Of a stretch of 36,253 bases of DNA, positions 15,924 to 24,921 are shown piece by piece. This DNA is from an uncultured bacterium (GTDB lineage Bacteria > JAAXHH01). Within the stretch, counting starts at the first letter, position 1, and every line of letters begins with the position of its first letter. The stretch covers positions 1 to 36,253 of the forward strand of contig CAJXCW010000018.1 of NCBI GenBank assembly GCA_913051705.1, read 5' to 3'. Under the pieces are notes generated by a model. It searched no databases, was not told where the DNA came from, and saw nothing but the letters and a program-made list of their open reading frames with translations. The translations under genes and the position numbers were made by a program.

Positions 15924-17561
15924 CTACGGCCTACCGAATTTACCCCCAAAGAAGTCCCCCTCATTCCATTCAGGCCGCTCTGGTTCATCGGCAATCAAAT
16001 ACCCGGTGAGGAAATTCAGCTTCACATGGGTTGCTGCGGCATTGAAATCAAAGGCTTGTGTCATATCGTCCCGCGGGGTATGATAGGTGGTGCTGCGCCA
16101 GGCGAGATCGGAGACGCTCCGGTCGACCGGGTCTTCTGCCACCGTCTTGAACCCACTTTTGATAAAGAGAGAGGGGATGCCCTTTTTTACGAAGCTGAAG
16201 TGGTCGCTTCGAATGAATATCACCCGTTCCGGAAATGGATCAGGGCCGATTTCCAGATTCAGATAGCGGGCCGCCGCTGTCAGCGGTTTGGACAAGCTGG
16301 AATGTTCCGCGCCGTAGGGCACAATGTCCAGGATCGGATGAAAGAAGAAGGGCATATCCAGTGAGAGGTTGGCGACGATATTTTCTCGTTTGACCGTCGG
16401 ATGGGTTGCAAAATAATCGGAGCCCAGCAGGCCCGACTCCTCTGCGGTAACGACGGCGATGATGACAGATCGCCTGGGAGGTTCCGGCAGGCGCTGGAAG
16501 GTCCGGGCGATGCCCAGCAGGATGGCGACGCCGGAGGCATTGTCGTGGGCGCCGTTGTAGATGGCATCCCCTTCGGCGGCGCCGACGCCTAAATGATCCA
16601 CATGGGCGGCATAGACCACATATTCATTCTTCAGAACGGGATCACTACCGGGAATGACGCCGATGAGGTTAGAACTCTCTATCCTACTTACGGTGGTCTC
16701 CACCTTCATGCGGGCTTCTATATTCAGCGGAAACGATTGGGGCGCCTGACTATTTGTAATCGCTGTGGCCATATCCTTACCTGAACGGAAAAAGAGCCTT
16801 TCGGCGTGGTCCTGGTTGAAGGCCGCGATGACTTTTAATTGTTCAAAGGTATTTTGAGATTTGTCCTGTTCATTCGCCCATCTCAACCGGCCCCTCCGGG
16901 ATCGTTGTACGGCACCATCCCATGAAAATCGTCTGCCGCCCGGCAGGCGCAGCGATATCGCTCCGATGGCGCCTCGCTTCACTGCCTCCTGGTACTTGAC
17001 GGCGGTGGATGAAAAATACGCCCGTTCGGCAGATGAGAAGGACGCCGGCGCGCCTCCGAAAAAGACGATGATCTTATCGCGTACATCGGTTTGTCCGTAG
17101 TCACTGTGGCCCAGTTCAGGGGCATGCACGCCGAATCCCACAAAAATAAGCGGTGCATTTACCTCAGAAACCAGATCTACAGGGTTCGGACTCAGCATAA
17201 ATTCTTTGCCATAGGTGAGTGCTTCGGTTTTACCATCGATGACTAAACTCAGACGGCTGTTGTCCTCCTTCACGGTCCCGTTTTTCAGGGTTACTTTCTG
17301 GACATAACTGCTGTCCCCCACCCCCGGCTGCAATCCCATGGCGATAAATCGTGTCTCGACATATCGGGATGCCATCGCAAAACCAGCGGTACCGGGTCGT
17401 CTTCCCTCAAGCATATCATCCGCGAGAAAACTCATGTCGGCTTTGATGGCTTCCGGTCGGATGGCATAGAGCGTCTTTTCGACCTCTGGGTTAATCTGGG
17501 CACAAGCGTTGATCGGAAAGAAAGTCAATGCTGACAGCAAAAGCAGAACTTGTTTTTTCAT
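15924..17561 (-). CDS. exported M28-family zinc aminopeptidase with PA-domain insert
   Basis: The 545-residue product has a signal peptide (MKKQVLLLLSALTFFPINA) that may be cut at ACA-Q. Residues about 110-290 fit an inserted PA-like domain (PLIFVGFGVHAPELGHSDYG). The two-zinc catalytic core is complete: His320 in YAAHVDHLG, Asp340 in GAHDNASGVA, Glu374 and Glu375 in TAEESGLLGS, Asp402 in NLSLDMPF and His494 in TYHTPRDD. It should remove N-terminal residues from peptides in the periplasm or outside the cell. It is the last gene of a leftward operon after the amidohydrolase (26-base gap). A weak hairpin before a T-run (GGTC/GACC, near 15869-15888) lies in the gap to the HDOD remnant. Confidence 0.92.
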   Translation of the reverse strand: MKKQVLLLLSALTFFPINACAQINPEVEKTLYAIRPEAIKADMSFLADDMLEGRRPGTAGFAMASRYVETRFIAMGLQPGVGDSSYVQKVTLKNGTVKEDNSRLSLVIDGKTEALTYGKEFMLSPNPVDLVSEVNAPLIFVGFGVHAPELGHSDYGQTDVRDKIIVFFGGAPASFSSAERAYFSSTAVKYQEAVKRGAIGAISLRLPGGRRFSWDGAVQRSRRGRLRWANEQDKSQNTFEQLKVIAAFNQDHAERLFFRSGKDMATAITNSQAPQSFPLNIEARMKVETTVSRIESSNLIGVIPGSDPVLKNEYVVYAAHVDHLGVGAAEGDAIYNGAHDNASGVAILLGIARTFQRLPEPPRRSVIIAVVTAEESGLLGSDYFATHPTVKRENIVANLSLDMPFFFHPILDIVPYGAEHSSLSKPLTAAARYLNLEIGPDPFPERVIFIRSDHFSFVKKGIPSLFIKSGFKTVAEDPVDRSVSDLAWRSTTYHTPRDDMTQAFDFNAAATHVKLNFLTGYLIADEPERPEWNEGDFFGGKFGRP

Positions 17562-17587
17562 AATATTCTTTGCCCTCTTGAAAGGAT

Positions 17588-18484
17588 TTATATCAGACCA
17601 TAGATACGATCGGCATTATCGGCGAGCAATTTCTGCTGTTCTTCTTCCGGCCGATTGGAGATGATCTCTCTGAGCGCCTGCACCCATGCGGTGAAAGTCG
17701 CTCCCATCGTGCACACCGGCCAGTCGCCGCCGAACACCACACGATCCGGCCCAAAACTGTCGAGACAATGGTTGATGGTCGCCGCCAACGTCTCGGCGCC
17801 CCATCCCTCGGGCGCCCGGGCGACAATGCCCGAGATCTTACAGATCACCTGCTCATGCTCGCCCAACGTGCTCATGTCGTCCTGCCACTGTTCTTTGCTG
17901 TGGCTGAAGGGATTTTCCGGATCGTGCGGGACATCGCCATTGATGATATTCGGGTCGGCATTGCCGCAATGGTCGAGGATGAAGTATGTTTCTGGACACT
18001 GGTTTACCAGCCCGACGGCATCTGCTAACTCACCCGGTCTGAGGCATAGGTCGAAGATCATGTCTAACTCACCAAGATACTGCACACCTTTGACAAAGTC
18101 CGCATTCAGGCTATAACCAGGAGCGGTATCCGGTACATGGAGCACCTGGCGTACCCCTTTAATAAAGTGGTTGTTCTTAAACTGGCTGATATACTCGCGA
18201 AACCCCACTTCCCCCGGTCGCCCGCCGATGACCGCGCCGGCCATCGGGTTATCATCCCGTCGGCACAATTCGGTCACGAATTGTGCTTCTGCCAAACGGT
18301 CTGCGGGGGCGACATCAACTTCCATATACACAGTCCTGGCCACGTTGGCGTTAGCGGAAGTTTCGAGATAGTCCCTCATCAGATGATCTTTCCGCAACAT
18401 CTCAACCCCATCCGATTCGAGCCAGGGTAGCGTAAACTGCGACAAATCCCAGAGGTGTTGGTGGGTATCGACGATAGGCAGCAT
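17588..18484 (-). CDS. amidohydrolase-2 family TIM-barrel hydrolase
   Basis: The 298-residue metal-dependent hydrolase is of the COG3618 type (L-fuconolactonase and related lactonases). It has the N-terminal metal motif IVDTHQHLWDLSQF, the mid-barrel FILDHCGNADPNII, and the C-terminal catalytic Asp region VVFGGDWPVC. Members open sugar lactones or related carboxylic substrates in the cytoplasm; no signal peptide is present. Length is usual. It lies between a sulfatase (28-base gap) and the M28 peptidase (26-base gap) in one operon, consistent with stepwise breakdown of a sulfated sugar compound. The lactone substrate is a guess. Confidence 0.88.
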   Translation of the reverse strand: MLPIVDTHQHLWDLSQFTLPWLESDGVEMLRKDHLMRDYLETSANANVARTVYMEVDVAPADRLAEAQFVTELCRRDDNPMAGAVIGGRPGEVGFREYISQFKNNHFIKGVRQVLHVPDTAPGYSLNADFVKGVQYLGELDMIFDLCLRPGELADAVGLVNQCPETYFILDHCGNADPNIINGDVPHDPENPFSHSKEQWQDDMSTLGEHEQVICKISGIVARAPEGWGAETLAATINHCLDSFGPDRVVFGGDWPVCTMGATFTAWVQALREIISNRPEEEQQKLLADNADRIYGLI

Positions 18485-18512
18485 GTGGTATCTCCTCTTT
18501 TCTAATTATGAT

Positions 18513-19910
18513 TTATAATTTATTATTTGTGTGCCGTGTAATCACCTGCGGTTCAAGTGTGGCACAGGCTTCTTCCATGAGCAGGCGTTCAGCGCCGCTG
18601 GTACGGGCTTCGGCTATATCTGCCTTAATACGTTGTCGCAGCATGCGGTCTGTCAGAGCCGTTCGGACGGGCGCATGGGCGGGATCGGCATAGAGATTGT
18701 TAAGTTCAAGCGGATCGGTTTCCAGATCGTACATTTCGCCCTCATCGTCTTCGGCATAGATCCATAGCTTCCAGCGATTATCACGAATCATCAGCCCCCT
18801 GCCGGTAGAACACATCAGATGATCGCGCACCGGTTCATTATGCTCAATCATCGGCATCAGAGACTGACCGGGTAGGCCCATGTCGGCATCGATGTCGAGA
18901 TAGTCGAACAGGGTCGGTACCCAATCCATACTGGACGCCAGATGCGTGCATTGGGTGCCCGCTTTCCATCTTTCGGGGAAACGCATAATCATCGGGAGGC
19001 GGATTTCCCCCTCATAAAATGTCGCCGCTTTGTTAAATATATGGTGTTCTCCAAGCATCTCACCATGGTCGGAACAAAAAATCACCAGGGTGTTGTCTAG
19101 TAGATCGCGTTTGCGCAGATGGTCGAGCATGAGGCCGACGCAGTCATCCACCATCTTGACGGCGCCATGGTGGCCCGCGATGCCGACGCGTACATCGTTA
19201 TCAGTGATCTTGCGACCAAGCACGCTTTCGAGATGCTTGCGTCGCGCTAGCAGATGCGTGCTCTTGGTGTTCAATTCCCCATGCGCGCGGGCCTTCGGCA
19301 GGGGGACATACTCTGGATTAAGCCAGTGGGCATATCTTTCCGGTAGCACGTATGGCTCATGCGGCGCATGAAATCCGAGGAACATGGCGAACGGATTATC
19401 GCTTGAGGCGGTCAGACGGTCGATCGCTTCACAAGCACGACGCACCGCAAAAAACTCGAAATACGTGTCTTCGGGCTCTTCGCTGACCTGAACCTCGAAA
19501 TGATTCCAGTCGCCCCCTTCGCCCCAGATCCCTTTATCGTTGTATGACTTCATGATCGGTACCTGGATATGGGTCGATCCGGCGTGAACCATGTGGGTCT
19601 TGCCAACCGATACGGACCGATAGCCATGATTCCTGAGTACCGACATCCAGGTTGTCTGATCCCCGGTCAGAAAACGGGCATTGCCCGCGACACGGTCCTG
19701 CCAGGGATAATGCCCGGTTAGAAAAGCATGGCGCGAGGCCACGCAGGCCATGGCCGCCGCATAGAATCTCCTGAACACAACCGATTCCTCAGCCATCCCT
19801 TCCAGTACGGGGAAATTCGCACAGGGATGGCGGTTCGGACCAAAGGAGTCAGCCCGCTGCTGATCAGCCATAATGAACAGAATATTGGGACGTTTTGCTT
19901 CATCAATCAT
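18513..19910 (-). CDS. type I sulfatase (alkaline phosphatase superfamily)
   Basis: The product is 465 residues from ATG 19910, preferred because AAGGA lies 7 bases upstream and the sulfatase domain begins at once (RPNILFIMADQQRADSFG). The frame is open to 20114, but that would run into the preceding gene. The active-site motif is ACVASRHAFLTGHYP, where Cys56 (C-x-A-x-R form) would be converted to formylglycine. Metal residues are visible in FCSDHGEMLGEHH. No signal peptide is seen, so it is probably cytoplasmic. It hydrolyses sulfate esters; the substrate is unknown. No anaerobic maturase or formylglycine-generating enzyme is in the window. Second gene of the four-gene leftward operon. Confidence 0.93.
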   Translation of the reverse strand: MIDEAKRPNILFIMADQQRADSFGPNRHPCANFPVLEGMAEESVVFRRFYAAAMACVASRHAFLTGHYPWQDRVAGNARFLTGDQTTWMSVLRNHGYRSVSVGKTHMVHAGSTHIQVPIMKSYNDKGIWGEGGDWNHFEVQVSEEPEDTYFEFFAVRRACEAIDRLTASSDNPFAMFLGFHAPHEPYVLPERYAHWLNPEYVPLPKARAHGELNTKSTHLLARRKHLESVLGRKITDNDVRVGIAGHHGAVKMVDDCVGLMLDHLRKRDLLDNTLVIFCSDHGEMLGEHHIFNKAATFYEGEIRLPMIMRFPERWKAGTQCTHLASSMDWVPTLFDYLDIDADMGLPGQSLMPMIEHNEPVRDHLMCSTGRGLMIRDNRWKLWIYAEDDEGEMYDLETDPLELNNLYADPAHAPVRTALTDRMLRQRIKADIAEARTSGAERLLMEEACATLEPQVITRHTNNKL

Positions 19911-19971
19911 GAGGGATTCCTTCGAAAGTCTATCTCCAGCGGCAGTGGGCTTATGCCTACCTTCTTTTTCA

Positions 19972-21171
19972 CTATTTCCTGAATAACGGAAATACCTTTT
20001 CGAAGAGCGCGTCTCGTATTTCGGCAGAGAGCCTTCTCGTCGGGGACCCGCCTTGATGGGCGATTTCGTAGGTATTGACGACAAATATCGCCGCCGTGCG
20101 AGTATCCGGCTCAATATAAAAAAATGAGTGGAAACCTTTCTGTGTGCCTGTATGGCCTATGTATCGGACCCCGTTTTGCTCCAGAATGAAATAGGAGAGT
20201 CCCATAGATGTCTTTAAGCTCCCGTTTTCATCTATTGGCACCTGTACCTGCCACATCTCTTCCAGCGATGATCGCTTCAGGATCTCATACCCCCTTACCG
20301 GATTGGTGAGAAACGAGATATAGTTTACCATATCCCCCAGCGGCGCGTTGAGACCGCCGTTTGCGACTGTGATTCCGGTATCGAAATCGAGTCCGTTTGT
20401 GGTGAACTTGCCATCCTGAAGGAAATAACTGTTGGATCGATCGGGTAAAAGATGATAGGGCGAGTTATCATAATATGTGCGGTACATTTCGAGTGGCTTC
20501 AGGACGTTTTTATCCATATACACTTCAAAATCATCACCACTGATCTGTTCAATCACCTGTCCAAGAAAAATGATAGCCGGATTGGAATAACTGTACTTGC
20601 TGCCTGGTTTGAATAAAATCTTGGTATAAGGCATCATCGCGACGAGTTGTTCCCACCTGGTCGGTTCGTGCGGATGCCAGGATTCATTCCCACCCCAGGG
20701 CCAGGAGGAACCCCGGAACCCGGCCGAATGGGACATGATATGCCGGATAGTGATATCCCTCAAATCCCCATAAGGGTTTTGAACAGGGCTCAGTTCCGGT
20801 AAATGGTCGATAATCGGGTCATCGAGACTCAGGAGATCGCGATCCCGGAGTTGCATGATCGCAATACCGGTCAGGGTCTTTGTAATCGACCCCCAGTGGT
20901 AGATGGTTTTTGCGTCGATCTTACGCTGCGTCTCACTGTCCGCCATACCGTATATCGTGCTGCCTATAACCTGGCCGGCCTGGACGAACATCAGGCTCCC
21001 GCCAGTCACATGTCTCTCCTGCAATCTCTGTCTGAATAGTGTTTCGATCTCCTGCCAAGGCTTTGTAAAACCATCCGGCGGTTCAGCCAGAACCACACCA
21101 ACAGACAACGGCCCCATCAAACACACCATCCATGCCAGGATCCCCCATCGCGTGCCCCTCGAATTAGTCAT
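19972..21171 (-). CDS. exported serine hydrolase, class C beta-lactamase family
   Basis: The 399-residue penicillin-binding-protein-like hydrolase has a signal peptide (residues about 8-29, WGILAWMVCLMGPLSVGVV) and the catalytic tetrad motif Ser95-x-x-Lys98 in YHWGSITKTLTG. The Tyr motif is YSYSNPAI and the third motif is GHTGTQKG. These proteins act as esterases, D-aminopeptidases or carboxypeptidases, and rarely as true beta-lactamases. ATG 21171 is chosen because AGGAGG precedes it and a signal peptide follows; the frame is open from 21243. First gene of the leftward operon. It is divergent from the RraA-like gene across 365 bases that contain the latter's promoter. Confidence 0.88.
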   Translation of the reverse strand: MTNSRGTRWGILAWMVCLMGPLSVGVVLAEPPDGFTKPWQEIETLFRQRLQERHVTGGSLMFVQAGQVIGSTIYGMADSETQRKIDAKTIYHWGSITKTLTGIAIMQLRDRDLLSLDDPIIDHLPELSPVQNPYGDLRDITIRHIMSHSAGFRGSSWPWGGNESWHPHEPTRWEQLVAMMPYTKILFKPGSKYSYSNPAIIFLGQVIEQISGDDFEVYMDKNVLKPLEMYRTYYDNSPYHLLPDRSNSYFLQDGKFTTNGLDFDTGITVANGGLNAPLGDMVNYISFLTNPVRGYEILKRSSLEEMWQVQVPIDENGSLKTSMGLSYFILEQNGVRYIGHTGTQKGFHSFFYIEPDTRTAAIFVVNTYEIAHQGGSPTRRLSAEIRDALFEKVFPLFRK

Positions 21172-21426
21172 GGCCTCCTCCTGTACAAACAAGTTATATT
21201 CGCCTGAAGATAATGTTGTTTTGTATCTTGTTTTAAAAAGCATGAACTAAACCATAAACACAAAGAAATTCTTTGATCTTTCCGTCATGGGGATACATCT
21301 GATCCATCGATTCAGGCATAACCGTCTGTTCAGGAGAAACGAAAGTGGAGTAAGGCGTGCGACGCGACTGAATCCGGTGGAGACGATAGGGAAGGGATTA
21401 GGGAGACAGGATATATCTAATTCCCG

Positions 21427-21455
21427 TTGACAGACTCATGGCCTCTCCATACCAT
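21427..21455 (+). promoter_or_regulatory. near-consensus promoter of the RraA-like gene
   Basis: TTGACA (21427-21432), a 17-base spacer and TACCAT (21450-21455). It overlaps the earliest possible ATG (21438), which supports the later start at 21537. The remaining divergent gap (21172-21426) shows nothing recognisable. Confidence 0.55.
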
Positions 21456-21536
21456 ACATTCGTACCTTCCACAAATCGAATTCACATAAAATCAATGGGC
21501 ACACCGATGTCCTGTCCAAATTTAGGGGAGGCGTAT

Positions 21537-22364
21537 ATGCAGGATAAAACGCCGGAAACAAACCACGACGCACAGCAGGATAGCGGACAGATCTCCCGCC
21601 GGTCCCTCCTGAAAGCCGGGATGGCAGCCATTGTTGCTGGCGGCAGTCTGTCAAGTTTTGAAAAAGTGAGCGCCCGACCCCGACCGGCCGATGAAATCCC
21701 CGTGCCGCAACAAACCAATGACCATATCACCGCGTTGAAAGGGGCGCCGACCACCCTGATTATGGATGCGTTGATACGCCTCGGTCATGACCGGACCAAA
21801 CTGGCGATGGAAGGTAACATCAAATCGGTGTTCAAGACCAGGGGCACCATCATCGGCCCAGCAGTAACAACTAAATATGAGCAGACGAGAGCCCGCGCCA
21901 CGCTGGACGATATCAGGAACTATGTGTTTAAACCCGTGGATACCGCCGCGCCGGGCGCCATATGGGTGACCGAAAGCGGTACGAACCAGATCCTGAGTAT
22001 GTTCGGAGATGTGATTGTACTAGCCTGTGCAAAGAAAGGACTGGCCGGTCTGGTTACAGACGGGGGATGTCGTGATATCGAAGCGATGGCAGAGATCGGC
22101 CTACCGGTCTATGCCGGTGGGACCTGTCTATACGGTCCCGGTTCAGAGATCAGTCCGGTGGCCGCCAATGTACCCATAATCTGCGGCGGTGTGGAAATTC
22201 GACCGGGGGACATCGTTGTGGCGGATGTTAATGGTATCCTGGCATTTCCGAAGGAAGCCCTGCCCGATGTCGTTGAGAAGAAACGGGAACTGGAGGAAAA
22301 GGAACAGAAAACCCGACAACTGATCGAACAAGGCGAGCCGCTTGAGACGGGATATATCTTTTAA
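21537..22364 (+). CDS. Tat-exported RraA-family protein (HMG aldolase-like)
   Basis: The 275-residue product has a twin-arginine signal, SRRSLLKAGMAAIVAGG, at residues about 21-37, followed by an RraA/PF03737 domain (about 70-265). The domain shows the conserved GLVTDGGCRDIEAM loop, with the Arg-Asp pair used by 4-hydroxy-4-methyl-2-oxoglutarate aldolases, and ends VVADVNGILAFPKEAL. Export of this normally cytoplasmic fold is uncommon but recurs in environmental genomes. The activity is probably a pyruvate-type aldolase or decarboxylase, not RNase E inhibition. Start chosen from the GGGGAGG site 6 bases upstream. Residues after 235 form a charged helix (PDVVEKKRELEEKEQK). Confidence 0.88.
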   Translation: MQDKTPETNHDAQQDSGQISRRSLLKAGMAAIVAGGSLSSFEKVSARPRPADEIPVPQQTNDHITALKGAPTTLIMDALIRLGHDRTKLAMEGNIKSVFKTRGTIIGPAVTTKYEQTRARATLDDIRNYVFKPVDTAAPGAIWVTESGTNQILSMFGDVIVLACAKKGLAGLVTDGGCRDIEAMAEIGLPVYAGGTCLYGPGSEISPVAANVPIICGGVEIRPGDIVVADVNGILAFPKEALPDVVEKKRELEEKEQKTRQLIEQGEPLETGYIF

Positions 22365-22390
22365 GGGGTAAGATCATATCGCGTTCGGGA

Positions 22391-23045
22391 TCAAAAGCCG
22401 TGATTCTTCAGCCGGACCAACTCATCAATCGTGAGGTCCTTGAATCCCCGATCACGCATTCTGCGGACAAACGAGGCGGAGACGCCGTGATCCTTCATAC
22501 GACGGAGTTCACGAATAGAAAGATCCGTAAAGCCGAGGTCGGTCATGTCCTCGATATAATCCGGCGTCACGCCGTGGTTCCGTATGCGAATCAAGAGCCA
22601 TGAAGAATTGCTGCTCATCAGTCGGTGGATCAAAGCCTCGCCGGGCGAGTTTATCCGTAAAATCTTCACCTGGCATGAAGGTAAAATGACCTGGTCCCCG
22701 TCCCTCCCTGAACCAACCCTCACAGAGCATACTCACCATGTCATCAATCGACAAATCATTAAATCCACGATTTCTGGCACGTTCGATAAAGCTGATGGTC
22801 ACCCCGTGAATACGCATCGAAATCAGCTCGTCGGGACTCACGCGATCGTAGCCCAGCGCTTCAAGTTCTTCGATAAACTCAGGGCTGACACCATGGATAC
22901 GCATCGAGATTAATTGTTCTGATGAGATACGCCGATTACTGTAGGCCCTCATCTCATCGATATAGTCGAGACTAACACCGTGAATACGCATGGGGTGGCA
23001 GACCTGTACATACGCGGGAAACGCCCTATAGATCGATCGGGACAC
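22391..23045 (-). pseudogene. 29-residue helical-repeat protein, 5'-truncated and frameshifted
   Basis: Two overlapping frames encode one set of repeats, each exactly 29 residues, with the pattern [LI]-x-x-[RK]-x-H-G-V-[ST]-x-x-[FY]-[IV], ending L-S-x-[DE]-[ED]-L. Examples are ISMRIHGVSPEFIEELEALG and RRMKDHGVSASFVRRMRDRG. Three complete repeats come first (from about 22990), then an irregular stretch with REGRGPGHFTFMPGEDF. A frame change at about 22595-22600 follows, then two more repeats and a partial one ending LKNHGF. Such repeats occur C-terminal to M56/BlaR1-like peptidases and in repeat-only proteins. Here no upstream domain exists: the reading frame begins inside the 3' end of the metallo-beta-lactamase gene with an implausible GTG. 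It is probably a remnant of a larger gene. Confidence 0.7.
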
Positions 23046-23849
23046 CTTCTCTTGCGAAGAAAGCGTTCGGAAACCGCTCTTGACAGGCTTTTTCCATCTT
23101 CAGAATAAAGGGATCGTCGTGTTCAGGATCATGATGCGTCAGCGCCAACTTCTTAACTCCGGCCTGTTCTGCGACCTCTACAGCCTGTTCCCAGGAACTA
23201 TGTCCCCAGCCTGTTTTATCCGGTAATTCTTCGGGCGTATATTGGGCATCATGAATAAGCAGATCTGCGTTTCTGGATAGGGCCACGACATCAGGATCTA
23301 TGGTATCCCCATGCTCTATGTCCGTACAATAGACCAGCGTTTTTCCGCCCTCGGAAATGCGGTACCCGTAGGCGCCGCCAGGATGGGTGTGCAGGTGTGC
23401 TGAAACTTTCACACCGCTGGGATGGGTGTAGTCGGTCAGATCTAATTGCTGAAATCTGAATGCCGCCCCGATGTTTTCCAGTGGGACAGGGAAAAATTCC
23501 GATTGCATCTGCGCCTCGAAAACGCGCTTAAGCTCTCCACCGGCGCCGTCTACGCCGCAAATGGCCATAGTAAAATTTCTTCGTAGGTCGTACGCCGGCT
23601 TGAAAAATGGAAATCCCTGAATATGATCCCAGTGTGTATGGGATAATGCAATGACAATCTCGTCAAACTGTTCATGACCGCGTTCAATTAATTCAATCCC
23701 AAGCTTTCGAATGCCGGTACCGGCATCAAGAATAGCAATTCGACCGGAATTGAATGTAATACAAACGCATGTCGTATTTCCGCCGAACTCAAAAAACCGG
23801 GTTCGCATACGGGCACAGACCCTCTTGTGCCATAGAAAACAGCCTGCAT
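23026..23849 (-). CDS. metallo-beta-lactamase-fold hydrolase, apparent frameshift near the N-terminus
   Basis: The frame from 23808 lacks the start of the domain. The missing part is in another frame: ATG 23849, with GGAG 7 bases upstream, gives MQAVFYGTRGSVPVCEPG, the family opening. It joins FFEFGGNTTCVCITF exactly if the six-T run (six A on this strand, 23791-23796) had seven. With that base the protein is about 274 residues and complete. It contains the zinc motif SHTHWDHIQG, a further ligand region LIHDAQYTPEE with GHSSWEQA, and LALTHHDPEHDD. It is of the cAMP-phosphodiesterase/RNase Z-like MBL class. The single homopolymer lesion in an otherwise perfect gene makes a sequencing or assembly error as likely as real inactivation. 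Confidence 0.8.
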
Positions 23850-24050
23850 TCTATCGCTCCATTTCTTTTGAAGCCGCCACGCAGCAAGCTATGGGGCCAC
23901 CGCTTGCGTTAAAATACCGCAAGCCATGCGTATCGCATTATGTTAAACATCCGAATTATATTCTGCTGTAGAGACGTTTTGCCTTTTACAAATGTATACC
24001 TATTAACCAGGCCGGTCGCAAGATTAAAATTCGCATTTGAAATTAGGGAC

Positions 24051-24845
24051 TTATCCCTCCATCACCCTCGGCATAAGCAATCTGCCGTTACGGGCGAGCG
24101 GCAGGCCGGCGAAGGCGCACCGGTTATTCCACTGGTCAACAGTCTCTGCTGTTTTGTATTCATTGATAATCGCATGACGGGCGATATTGGTGTAGTTATG
24201 ACCAGCGCGATGCACTACCATGACAGAAACAATGGCCACATCGCCGGCCTTCGCTGCGAGGACCGTCTCCGAGCCGGGCGGCACCTGGTCGTCTGCAATA
24301 CAGACACCGTTGTGTGTCGGCCACTCGCCCTTGCGGTGACTACCCGACAACACTTCGGTGGCGCCCTGTTCAAAATCGGTGTCATCGAGATAGGTAATTA
24401 TCGCCGCGAGATCCGGGTGGGAATGGCGCTCATACGGCCAGTCCTGATGCCAGCTCTGCGTACAGACAAAGCCCGGTGGTTTATTACGGACCTTGCCGTT
24501 ATGAAAATCGATATTAGGCCCGAGTAGGTCGACCATAATCGAGACGACACGGGGGTCTGTAAACTGATCGAACCAGTAATCGTCTGCCAGCGTCTGGTTG
24601 CTCATGCCGGACACATTTTCCGGATTGAACGGATCAATCTCATACCCCTCCGCCGGTTCCATCATGGCATAGCTCATGTTTTCCGGACGGCCTTCGATGC
24701 GGGCAATCAAGTCGTGGAATCGATCCCGCATCTCAGCGATTTCATCAGGACTATAGAGCTGTTCAACTATCAGATACCCATTGTCGATGAAAACCTGTTT
24801 CTGTTCCGGCGTCAACAGGCGTAAGTTCGAAATCGATTCGGGCAT
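24051..24845 (-). CDS. phytanoyl-CoA dioxygenase (PhyH)-family Fe(II)/2-oxoglutarate oxygenase, copy 2
   Basis: The 264-residue jelly-roll oxygenase has the complete facial triad: His133-x-Asp135 in SWHQDWPYERH and a distal His in MVVHRAGHNYTN (His212 or His216). N-terminal features TPEQKQVFIDNGYLIVEQLY are the usual PhyH opening. It would couple 2-oxoglutarate decarboxylation to hydroxylation of an unknown small molecule. AAGGAGAG precedes the ATG. It is second in a two-gene unit after the other PhyH gene (76-base gap). The 201 bases downstream, before the MBL gene, contain nothing recognised. Both genes are divergent from the GH127-like glycosidase, hinting at a shared carbohydrate or natural-product context. 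Confidence 0.9.
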   Translation of the reverse strand: MPESISNLRLLTPEQKQVFIDNGYLIVEQLYSPDEIAEMRDRFHDLIARIEGRPENMSYAMMEPAEGYEIDPFNPENVSGMSNQTLADDYWFDQFTDPRVVSIMVDLLGPNIDFHNGKVRNKPPGFVCTQSWHQDWPYERHSHPDLAAIITYLDDTDFEQGATEVLSGSHRKGEWPTHNGVCIADDQVPPGSETVLAAKAGDVAIVSVMVVHRAGHNYTNIARHAIINEYKTAETVDQWNNRCAFAGLPLARNGRLLMPRVMEG

Positions 24846-24921
24846 ATTCTCTCCTTAGACGGCCGTGTTTTGTACTTTGTACCGGAATAAGATCAGCCTG
24901 CCACGCGATACCTGCTATAGG

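Noticed and set aside
18513-20114. Longer sulfatase start at 20114
   Set aside because: The extra 68 residues would overlap the preceding gene, lack sulfatase features, and have no ribosome site; ATG 19910 does.
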